A DNA stretch of 64,000 bases, from positions 15,176,956 to 15,240,955 of the forward strand of contig CM022671.1 of assembly GCA_012295275.1 (NCBI GenBank), read 5' to 3'. The notes beneath the pieces were generated by a model. The model was not told the DNA's origin. It saw only the letters and a list, made by a program, of their open reading frames with translations, and searched no databases. Positions 1 to 9,596 of the stretch are shown here, in pieces (position 1 is the first letter of the stretch; every line of letters starts with the position of its first letter). Position numbers and translations under genes: made by a program. The DNA is from Chrysomallon squamiferum. Its lineage: Eukaryota > Mollusca > Gastropoda > Neomphalida > Peltospiridae.

Positions 1-1041
1 GTTTCGTATTTAATATTCTACGAATACCTCTGGTACTTAGATTCCCTGAATACATTCATTGTACTGTTTTGTAGTACAGTTTGTTATGTTTATGATTTTT
101 AATTCGCCATTTATCGCAAGAATTTTTAAAGCAAAACACGATCGTATTCATATTATAATGTATCCAAACACAGGAGAAAACTATGCATCCCAAAAATTAC
201 TAAAAATATAAACATAACTTCTATCATTTTAAATAGCAGAGGTTCTTTTATATGTTTGTTACTCTTTTTTTCTTTCTTTCTTAATTTATTTTTTTAAATT
301 TATTTTTAGGCAAGCAATATACATTTGTGGACATAACTTTTGTTATAAATTTACACGCCATTGGTATTAATAGCGACGACATATACAATGTTAGAAATAT
401 CGAACTTTGACCTTCCTGTGTGCTAAAAATAGCCTTGCTAAAACTAGTCGGAGTTAAGAAAAGGCGACACCGCCTTCAGATGAGCGCTTCGTAGAGCGAC
501 ACCGGTTTAGCTTTAGGGATGTTCACAAAGTTCGCTTACCCCCACAACGTTTAACACTCTCATACAAACTACTGATTTAACACATAACACACACATCACC
601 ATTTAAAAGAGCGCATATTAATCTGTATTTGAGTGTAATTGTTTTTCATGTTAAATTTTACAGAAGGGATTTGGGAGGGGCGGGAAATGGACAAAATCGG
701 CACTTTTTCCACTTATGTTTGTTAGACTGCTGGTACCTTAATCAATAACTTCTTTTTAATTTTTACAAATATAATCGATAGCAGAGATTGGCATTGGTCT
801 TCACTGAAAATTTCATCAAGAAAGCTTGATTATTAACAAAGATAGAGGGGAAAATGTTAAAATATTACTATTTTTGGTCACAAACCTCTAATGACTTATA
901 TAGCGTTTAAACTTTAATCGGACGAAAAAAATTGCTTTTTAGGGGGTTTAAAATTGCTGCAACTTCCTTAATTTTTTACATATTCACTTGATCTTGGTAT
1001 CATTTTAAAGTGGTTTCCAAGCTCTACCCAACTGTCTTATT
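1..1041. other. 5' flank of SHPK, no gene recognised
   Basis: AT-rich sequence with no coding region I can support. A GC-richer patch at about 450-515 contains a perfect 6-bp stem (461-466 with 471-476, loop ACAC) followed by a second short CGCT/AGCG hairpin. It could belong to the SHPK promoter or 5' UTR, or to an old repeat. An in-frame TAA at 1099-1101 closes the SHPK reading frame upstream, so the coding sequence does not extend into this region without splicing. Confidence 0.5.
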
Positions 1042-1110
1042 TATTTTCAGATTAGTGGGGTTTGAACCTACTATCACTGTGGCAAGGGCGAATAACTCTA
1101 AGAAGCAGTA
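1042..1110 (-). repeat. tRNA-like fragment, possible SINE head remnant
   Basis: Read on the minus strand, this stretch contains GGTTCAAACCC, which fits the pol III B-box/T-loop consensus (GGTTCRANYCC). It is followed by CCACTAA and preceded by a TTAGAGTTATTCGCCCTTG-like stretch where a tRNA D-arm to anticodon region would sit. No complete cloverleaf can be folded by eye, so this is more likely a decayed tRNA-derived SINE than a working tRNA gene. It lies immediately 5' of the SHPK start codon. Confidence 0.3.
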
Positions 1111-1143
1111 ATATCACATGGTTATTTATTTTCGCTACCTTTC

Positions 1144-1837
1144 ATGTGTTTACAAAATATGATGGAAAATGATTGTTCACTTGGAATAGATATTGGAACA
1201 TCGTCTGTAAAAATATCTTTAATTGAAAAATCCAGTGGCAACGTGTTGAGGTCTTTATGCGAAGACACGTCAGCATGGATCAAAAGCGATATCGGAGTTT
1301 TAGGACATGAACAGGATGTCGGCAAAATTTTCTTGGCTCTACATAAATGCCTGTCTCAGCTATCGTATTCCGAACAAATGCAAATTAGAGGCATTGGAAT
1401 AACCGGTCAAATGCATGGTACAGTGTTATGGAGGTCAAAATCAACGGTGTGGTACACTTTTGATGAATACAGCAACATAAAGCTGATTTCCGATCACGTA
1501 AGTCCTCTTTACACATGGATGGATCAGCGATGTTCCTCAGACTTTTTACGTTCTTTGCCAAAACCCAGATCACATCTGAAAATTGCAACTGGTTTTGGGT
1601 GTGCAACAATATTTTGGCTTATGAAAAACAGACCTCATGTTTTTTATAGTGACGGAAGTAATTTTGACAGCTCTGGCACTGTAATGGATCTGTTAGTCGC
1701 TGCACTGTGTGGTTCTCCAAAACCAGTGACTTCAACTCAGCTTGCTGCTAGCTGGGGCTATTTTAACACAATTGACAAAACGTGGAATAGTACTATGTAT
1801 GTTTTATAAACTTTATGTATGTATGTATGTATGTATG

Positions 1838-1868
<31 letters not shown>

Positions 1869-3588
1869 GTATGTATGTATGTATGTATGTATGTATGTAT
1901 GTATGCATGCATTTTCATTATGTATGATGTATGTATGTACAAAATAAAAGCGATACAACTTAGAGCCAATAAACAAATATTAACAGCAATTTTTATCCCT
2001 AATAGACAAATACATATAGCACTTTTTAACGCCAATAAACAGATTAAAATGGCAATTTTTAGTGCCATCAAATATTCACAAAAATTTAAAGCCCTATGAA
2101 TATTTGTTTTTAAAAAGCCAAGTTATCAACCTGGGGGGAAACAAATACACACACACACATTTATATATTTATTTCTTATTTTATTTTGTTGAATAACTTT
2201 ATGAAAAGAAATATTAGGAAGAAAAAAAAGAAACGAAACAAATTAAAATCATTTGTCATTAATAACAATACTGCACAAATTTATTATATAATTTGCAAAT
2301 GTTTAACCTTGTTTATTTATATAGTTGTTTATTTATGACTATTTATAAAGTAACATTTCAGCTTAGAGGAAGACGGATTTCCAGTTGATATTCTCCCTTC
2401 AGTGAAGGAATCTGGATCAGTGGCTGGTCACACTCAACATCTCTGGGGTCACATTGCAGTTGGAACACCTGTCTACACTGCTCTTGGAGATGTTCAGTGT
2501 GCATTTCTTTCAGCTCAGCAAAACATTACGGATGCTGGTGAATGCATTTGGTTTTAATCCTTTCTTTATGAATTAATATTAAATAATAATTTAGTGTGTT
2601 AGTAATACAAATATTTTCAATTATTAATTTCCTGCATAAAAGCTTGATAAATTTTAATGTATTTCGTAAAGATATTTCCAAATTTTTTCTTCTTAAAAGT
2701 AAGTTAAATTTTACATTTGCCTGTTCAATTATTTCAGTGTTGAATATTGGAACTTCTCTACAGATGGGATTTGTGAAGAGGGGAACAGACTTTAATCCCT
2801 TATCAGATCATCTAGAAAGTGTGGATTATTTCCCATATTTTCAAGGCCACTATTTAGCACTGGCTGCAAGTCTGAATGGTGGAAATGTTTTGACAGTATT
2901 TGTTACCATGTTGCAAAGTTGGTTCAAGGAATTTTGTAAGTTATTGGTACTTAAATATCAAAAAATATGGATCTAATTTAGCTAATGTTTTTCTGATGTT
3001 ATATTTGAAAATCATTTTAAACAATAAACAAAATACAAAAAACAAAACTTAATAATAAAAATAAAAAAATAACTTCAACAATTTTTTCCTTAAAAACACT
3101 GAGGAATGGAAATGACTTTAAAAAGGTGAAAAGCATTTGTAAAATCATATTTATTTTTCTATTAATTTTACAGTGCACTTCACTGATATTTAATTTTAGC
3201 ATTTAATGTGAGTGAGGAGGAACTGTGGAAAAAGCTAATTTCACTGGCTGATGTTGCAGAAAATAGTGGACTTAAAATTAAACCAACAATATTCGGTGAA
3301 CGACACAAACCCTATGAGTATGGCAGTATTGTAGGTATCACCAATGACAATACATCTCTAGGCAAGACATTCAAAGCTCTGTGTGAGGGAATCGTCGATA
3401 ATCTTCATTCAATGATGCCTTCAGATTTTCTTAAATGTAATGGAGTAGAAAGGATTCTTGCTGTTGGAAAAGTGGTAGCCCAGAATTCAGTTATTCAAAA
3501 AAAACTTGAACAAGTCTATGACATGTTTCCTATACATTATGGTTTGTATGGAGATTCTTCAGTAGGTGTTGCTAAAGTTGTTATATAA
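1144..3588 (+). CDS. SHPK: Sedoheptulokinase (FGGY-family carbohydrate kinase), four coding exons
   Basis: SHPK (CARKL) phosphorylates sedoheptulose with ATP to sedoheptulose-7-phosphate, feeding the non-oxidative pentose phosphate pathway in the cytosol. I join exons 1144-1796, 2362-2537, 2738-2935 and 3200-3588. All introns are GT/AG with phases 2, 1 and 1, giving 471 residues (the vertebrate enzyme is about 478). FGGY landmarks are present: N-terminal phosphate-binding GIDIGTSSVK (14-23), GQMHG (88-92), TWMDQR (124-129), GFGCATIFWL (150-159), the GD pair expected to carry the catalytic Asp (260-261), VLNIGTS (277-283), SLNGGNVL (321-328), GERH (375-378) and the C-terminal GVERILAVG (424-432). 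The start is the first ATG after the in-frame stop at 1099. ATGs at 1159 and 1162 are equally plausible and would shorten it by 5-6 residues. No frameshift or lost motif is seen, so it looks functional. It converges on CHCHD4. Confidence 0.93.
1814..1910. repeat. (ATGT)n microsatellite in SHPK intron 1
   Basis: About 24 tandem copies of a 4-bp TATG unit with one interruption (GTAAGT near 1866), starting 18 bases after the exon 1 donor at 1797. It produces open frames on both strands (Tyr-Val-Cys-Met and His-Thr-Tyr-Ile runs) that are not genes. Confidence 0.95.
1950..2095. repeat. Degenerate 33-bp minisatellite in SHPK intron 1
   Basis: Three to four diverged units of about 33 bp: GCCAATAAACARAT followed by an AT-rich part ending in GGCAATTTTTA or similar, at about 1963, 1998, 2031 and 2064. 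On the minus strand it translates as an imperfect 11-residue repeat. It is non-coding and lies wholly inside intron 1, directly after the ATGT microsatellite. Confidence 0.7.
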
Positions 3589-3867
3589 GAATTAATAATG
3601 TATAAAATATTAGTTAGCATTTGGTTAGTAACTGATGATACAAGTAACCAACTCTATTCCATTTGTTTTTTTATTTACAAAATGACCAAAGAAAAGTCAT
3701 TGCAGCAGGTCACAAAAAAAATGATCAGTCAATTTATAAAAAAAATAATAAAGAAAACAACTCTGTGTAAATATTTTATATTTATTATATCTATTAACTA
3801 TTACAAAGGTAAATGCTGTTTGCTAGGTTATGCCAGCTGGCATTATAACTGGGAAAATAACTATTGA

Positions 3868-3947
3868 AATAAATTTTAAAATGTGTAAAATTAAATGGAA
3901 ATAACTGGAATTGGCCAGAAAAATGTATGATTTGTTTTGTAAATAAA
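3868..3947 (+). terminator. Candidate SHPK polyadenylation signals
   Basis: AATAAA hexamers occur at 3868-3873 and 3942-3947, about 280 and 355 bases after the SHPK stop codon. Either could define the 3' end. The sequence is AT-rich, so chance hexamers are expected. Confidence 0.4.
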
Positions 3948-4347
3948 GGACAAAAGCCAATGTGTTCTGAAATGTGGTGACATCTTTTCCTGCCTTTTTT
4001 TTATTATTTCACTAATGTTCCTGTCAGTCATTATGCTTTGAAATAATGAAAGAAAATAATTTACTGAAGAAAATAAGTATATATCATAGACATGTATCAA
4101 ATAAAAAACCCAGTTATAGGAATTCATACAGAAAACTTTGTTTTTAACATATAATGTACATTTTTAATTATACTGGATATATTTAGCACTAGTTTATTTA
4201 ATACTGTACAGGAAATATTAATCTACATTATTACTAGTGCATTCTTAAATTTGTTTTCCCATAATTGTAAGTAATAATTCATCAATACAACATTTTAACT
4301 ATGTAAAGGCATGAATTTAGTGTTTCAGTTTCTTTTTCCTGTTATTA

Positions 4348-4353
4348 TTTATT
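4348..4353 (-). terminator. Candidate CHCHD4 polyadenylation signal
   Basis: TTTATT on the plus strand is AATAAA on the minus strand, about 195 bases past the CHCHD4 stop codon. Chance occurrence cannot be excluded in this AT-rich sequence. Confidence 0.3.
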
Positions 4354-4545
4354 AAACAGGTGAGATCCTGAATTCAAGGTGATGAAATAATGGATACCTT
4401 TAGTCAAAAATGGTAATAATAAAAACAATTCAAAAATAGGTTAGGAAAGAAAAGAAAGAAAAAAAAAAAGATCATGATTGTATATTAGTACAAAACTACA
4501 AATACATTCTTCACATTATTATAAACATATTTAAAATACTGAACA

Positions 4546-5465
4546 TTATGATTTAAATTCATCAACTGATTGTCCTTTCATGGAATCAGCTTGCAACAAT
4601 TTTTCTGTTTTACTTGCATCAGAGGCTGCAATATCGTTTTCTGTAATTTCTCCAAGCTCTTCATCTTCATCTTTTGCAGGATATAATTCTGGGTACTGGG
4701 ACATGCATTCTTGCATTTTGTAAAACTGTTCATAACAATCCGAACCCTTTGCTTCCTCTGTGCTATAATGAAAACAAGAAAATGCTTCTCTAAATTCCAA
4801 ACCACAAGGACCACTAGCCATACCTCCCAAGCATGGACAATTCCAGTTTATATCTCCATTTGGTAAGATGAGACCTACAATAAAGAAAGCTGTGTAAAGA
4901 ATCAAATCATTTTGTTATTTTGATTAATGCACATTAAAAATATGTTTAGTTTCTGGAAACAATCTGACCACTCACAAAACAGTGAATTTGTTCTTTCAGT
5001 TTTAACAGTACACAGAGCAGAGTCAGGTAATCATAATGACTTTAAAATAATATACAGAGGTGTATGATCTTGACATAATCAAAAATAAAATATCACCTGG
5101 TTCTTCATCATCATTTCCATCATCTGTTATTAAGGCTGCACTTGGCACCTCCAGTTCTTCCTTAGTTGCAAATATAATTCGATCTTTGCCTACAAATGAA
5201 AAAAATCCAATATGTTTGTTAACATCTTTCAGATATCAAAACATTAAAATAATAATAATAAAAATAATAATAAAAAAAAAAATAATAAAAAAATAGTACT
5301 AACAATCTGTAGGTATTGGCTGAAATGAAATACATTGTCAGACTACTGTTTTACAGTTTGTTCTCACTTTAAAATAATAAACCAAAGCAAAATTCTGAGA
5401 ATTGCACAATTTAATTTTATTTGTAAAGTTGAACTGAAACATAGACACAAAAAAGAGATATATAC

Positions 5466-5517
<52 letters not shown>

Positions 5518-7707
5518 AAATATACTTTGAATTCATTTTAATGTGTTTCTTAACAAGTCCACAAAAGGAGTTGTTTTATAAAATATATGTATTTTCAACC
5601 ATTTCTATGAACAACCAACAGCATTCTGCCTTACACTAAATAGTGTAAGCACAAAAAGGCTACATTGAATAATTCATTTTTGATTACTGTTACATCAATG
5701 AGGTGTACAGAAAAAGGGCAATGCTTTATTGCAGTCATGGCCACAATCACTTATCTCCTTTATGAATTAAAATGAGATCTGTGATTAAAGAAGCTAACAA
5801 TAAAGTTTTTTTAAGCATGAATTTCATTTAGAATAACATAACGTAATAATTAGCCCCCCAAAAAATAAAGACAAAAAACATATAAAACAAAAATAACAGT
5901 CATAATTAAATTTGAATTTAAATGATTTACATTCAAACTATTTTAAAAGTTAAATATTCATCAGATTACTGGATGAAATAGAAATAAAAATACAGAAAAA
6001 ATTAAAAACATTGATTCATATTCATTAAAAAATCAAAGTATTTCAATTTTGTCATATTTATATTATGGCTGATGCCTAAAGCATCAATGTGAAGTCTAAC
6101 AATCACCTGAAGATAAAATTTATAACAAATTAGAAAATTACCAAATATATTAATATACTGATTATGCTCAATATTAGTGTAAGTGGATATTTGTTTGCTA
6201 TATGTTTAATTGCTACTGTTTCTTTCTGCCATATTAATTCATGAACCTTCTGGTGTTTTCATTACATATTAAATTGCTTGTTGTGTTGGTAGACAGGATT
6301 ATAAACTTGTCTGTTTCTGTTAACTGTCACATTGGCAGTTTTTAACCAATGTTTATTTATCCAAGCAGGTTTGTTGTTTGAACTGTAATTAATGTTTTAT
6401 TGTGTTTATTGCTTATACTCAAATCTGCTCTATGATAGTATTATAATATTAATCATATTCTGGTTACATTAACTCCTCTGCTTAAATCTAAAAAAGTGTT
6501 TTCTGACAGACAAAAGATAAATATTCATATTTATCCATGTGCAGTAGAACAGCTCAGATGTCCAGTGTACAATATAATTAACAAAGTTAAAATACATTAA
6601 CTTTAATTACAGTAAAAATACTGTAATTTATGTTACATCTAACTATGACGCATAAAATTAAAGTTTATTTTCTTTGAAAACTATTATTGTCATTCAGGAG
6701 TTAATTTGCAGTCTTTGATGTCAAAATGGTTGCTTAATAACAGATTTTAAATCATAACATTATTCTGAATGCACATAGGCCACTTGCAAAACTGTAAACT
6801 CTTTATACTGTCTAAAGCAACTTCTGTTACTGCCCCATTGATATATGTCAAAGGTTTCAATGATAAATTCTTTTGTAAAAAAATCTATGCAAGTTATAAA
6901 ATGTCCAAGAACTTGATTTAACCAATTGCATGATTGCCTCATAAACCACTCTTTCAGAAAAAAATGGCCCTGAAGATGCTTTAATTTAAAATGACAGAAA
7001 CTTATAGTTACATCATAATTTTTTTTTTTTTAAATTCTGTCAACATGTACATAATTTTATATGGAACAACATAATTAAAACTGCAAGTTCCAAGGTAAAT
7101 TTGGTCGAAAGTTGTACTATTTTACTGATACCCACATTGGATCTGTTCATCAATTTGATACCCATGAACTATTATGTATTAGTCTTTACCAAGTAAGTAT
7201 GGCTAACAAACCAAGAAGATGGTCCAAAAATGATGACCAAAATTTCATAGCCAGAAACTTTAAGCAGATATTAGGGATTATCAGTATATACTTTTTATGT
7301 AGTATGTAGAATGCGCAGTGCATATCATTCTTGGTACGACATACCTTTAATAAAAGGCACTGCTCTAGTGACTATTACTATCAATATTACTATTATTATT
7401 ACTAAAGTGTTAACATCAAGGTAACTACGTTCATAACGACACCTTCGTGAAGATGAATATTTTGTCAACGACATGTAATTGTATCATTATATGTAATGAC
7501 AGCTTCGGGAATATGTCCCCTAAAACGTGATGAGCTAGTCCTCTGGATTTGCATGCTCATCATGACATCTGATAATCAAAATCATTTCACCACTGACAAT
7601 AACCTTTTGACTAAAAAATCTGACACATTTTAATAAGTATTTGTTAAAGTTAAATCTATGCACAAAACTGAATGAATATAAATACCGCTTTCACGACAAT
7701 AAGACAT
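4546..7707 (-). CDS. CHCHD4: CHCHD4/MIA40, mitochondrial intermembrane-space import oxidoreductase, three coding exons
   Basis: MIA40 oxidises incoming small Cys-rich proteins in the intermembrane space, inserting disulfides and trapping them there; it is recharged by ALR/Erv1. Exons on the minus strand are 7707-7686 (only seven codons, MSYCRES), 5189-5097 and 4874-4546, joined by GT/AG introns that are all phase 1. The product is 147 residues (animal orthologues about 142). Seen in the translation: the substrate-oxidising CPC at 51-53, twin CX9C motifs C62/C72 and C85/C95 forming the helical hairpin, the family string [20 protein letters not shown], and an acidic C-terminal tail. There is no presequence or membrane anchor, as in animal MIA40 and unlike fungal forms. 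Exon 1 is too short to be found by length alone; I placed it from the conserved N-terminus and a good donor. It appears intact. Confidence 0.94.
5190..7685 (-). other. CHCHD4 intron 1
   Basis: A 2.5-kb intron, large for such a small gene. It contains an A/AAT-rich run (5248-5296) and a (TA)n microsatellite. The rest is AT-rich sequence with no recognisable exon or element. Confidence 0.85.
5459..5512. repeat. (TA)n microsatellite
   Basis: About 54 bp of nearly pure TA dinucleotide repeat inside CHCHD4 intron 1. Confidence 0.95.
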
Positions 7708-8451
7708 TGCGAGATTCATTTACTGACGCCTTGATGCAATATTAGTATCACCTTCTAAGCACACATGGTAGTAAAAATGCTAGACTGGTTCTTATTATTA
7801 GTCTCGATTATCTGTAAAGGTTTTTTTTTTTAAAGTAAAATGACTATAATTTCCAAATTAGAATTGGTATATTTAGAATTACGTTTAAGAAATACAATTT
7901 GTTATTGTTGGATACAGTCCAATATTGCAATCTATCCGGAAAGCGTTAAATAGCAAAATAATGAATTTCAATAAACCTCGTTAATTAAAACATTTATTTG
8001 CATATTATATAATGTGGTGAAAACAATTATATTCAAAGTGGATTCATATGATGTGCAGACCGACGATAATTACAGCCAGAAATTACTCTATAACAAAACG
8101 TGCAGTTGTCAAGAATTTGTTAACGTCTGATAATATTTAATATTTGATACTATGCTCTTTCAGATCAGTTAGTTTCGAATTCATTGAAAACAACTATTCA
8201 TTTATAATTCACAAATATATGCTCAAATTGAAAGCAATCTCGCATGAGCTGCTTTTGATCCTGGAATGACTGGCAGTCATTTAGTGACCGGTAATTTTAA
8301 ACTTAAAATTTAATAAGAATTTTTTTTTTTTTCTCAGAATTTTATTATTTTATGGCTTGAACAAAGCGTCTTTTAAATCAAGAAAGTTAACAGGAAGGCA
8401 GGCAGTTCTTCTTTGATACTTTGTAATAATAAGATGATGTCATCAGTTTTT
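7708..8451. other. CHCHD4 upstream region, no gene recognised
   Basis: AT-rich DNA directly upstream of the CHCHD4 start codon; presumed to hold its promoter and 5' UTR. No TATA box or initiator can be singled out with confidence. Confidence 0.4.
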
Positions 8452-8789
8452 CAGGTACCTGACCGATTATCCGGCGTCCTGAAATCCGGAAAGACCAGAA
8501 AACCCCTAGTTTTTTTTACTGACACTATTTTCATAGTTCGCGCGCGCGGGTTTTGTCTTCACGAGACCGGAACTACTCTTTCAAGCCGCGTGGCGTTCAT
8601 TCACTCGCCGCACCGTTTACGTGTCGAGTCGCCACAGTTGTGTATCGTCAGTTTTCTTTATGTTTTTAATTTTAAAATATTTATGCCAAATGATTTACTA
8701 TTTAGATGCCTTGGTACCAGAAAACCGGAAAATCCAATAATCTGATATGCCCCAGGCCCAATGAGTCCGGATAACTGGTCCGGTACCTG
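8452..8789. mobile_element. Possible pogo/Tigger-like MITE
   Basis: A 338-bp segment bounded by imperfect inverted repeats. The left end reads CAGGTACCTGACCGATTATC and the right end, reverse complemented, CAGGTACCGGACCAGTTATC; both continue into CCGG. Further inside, both sides carry AATCCGG/TTTTCCGG and CCAGAAAACC. TTATCCGG-type ends are typical of pogo/Tigger/jerky-like DNA transposons. The interior has a CG-rich patch (8540-8640) and no transposase, so it would be non-autonomous. Target-site duplication is uncertain: a TA lies in the GGTACC at both ends. Confidence 0.45.
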
Positions 8790-9596
8790 TACCTCTAGGC
8801 AACCCCCAACTGATTCAAGACCAGATTTCACTGCAGAACAATTACAAGGTAAAGTATGTTTTTCACTGCCTAAAGTAAAATTTGCATACTCTATTGTTTT
8901 TGTCATTTGATGCAGATCATCCAGTAATAAGTAACAAAGCACTTGTTTGTAATTAGAAGGCTGTTTCATGCAGTTAATAACCCATGTGCTCTGTCTACTG
9001 CAGACAGCCATTTTTAAACAATGCCACAAGAGGGCATTAGGTGCATTTGGGGTACAGTGAATCGGGGTGCAGTGGCTCATTTTACTAACACTGCGTAGGC
9101 AACTATTGCCGCAAGTGCCTAATTTTGCTATCTTTCTTATCAGCAACATCTTTTTAAACACTGTTATTTTGGTATTTATCAAATTTTCATTTTTAAAAAT
9201 AAATACAATGTTTGTGAACATTAGATTGGAATATGGAGTCTTTTTTAACATTTGATTTACTGTGCTCCGTTCAATGGTTCACTCTGCCCCGGGACCTGCC
9301 CACAGTGAACCCAATTTTTATTTTTTATTTTTTAAATTTTTATTCAGCAAAAAATGGTGGCAATTGGCAGGTTATAAGTAAACATGTTTTATAGAGGTGA
9401 AATTCTATCATTTCCACATCAACATTAAGTACGCCGTCTTTAACGTAGAAATAATATTAAACAGAAGATTTCCGATCCACTGTGTCCCGGTCTCCCCTAA
9501 TAATAATAAAATAGCAAGCGCGCGCCGTCACCTGCACCCACAAACACAGTAAATAAATAAATAAATAAATAATTTTTTTCACTTCGTCTGAATTTT
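8790..9596. other. Non-coding segment with GC-rich inverted arms and (AAAT)n
   Basis: No gene recognised. GC-rich blocks at 9049-9075 and 9477-9496 are imperfect inverted repeats of each other (CCACTGTGTCCCGG against the complement of CCGATT/GCAGTGG), with a related block at 9266-9310, suggesting an old DNA-transposon relic. A short (AAAT)n microsatellite sits at about 9549-9572. Confidence 0.35.

Larger units (their letters stand above)
3589..4545. other. Intergenic region between convergent SHPK and CHCHD4
   Basis: 957 bp separate the two stop codons. It holds 3' UTR-like AT-rich sequence with polyadenylation hexamers on both strands and no coding signal beyond short chance frames. Confidence 0.7.

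Noticed and set aside
1742-2071. Tyr-Val-Cys-Met and His-Thr-Tyr-Ile frames in SHPK intron 1.
   Set aside because: Translations of the ATGT microsatellite.
3598-3867. 89-codon plus-strand frame after SHPK.
   Set aside because: AT-rich chance frame in the SHPK 3' region, with Lys/Ile/Asn-rich composition and no homology I recognise.
8658-9251. 197-codon minus-strand frame as a gene.
   Set aside because: Its C-terminal third is the terminal repeat of the putative MITE, the rest crosses low-complexity DNA, and no domain is recognisable.
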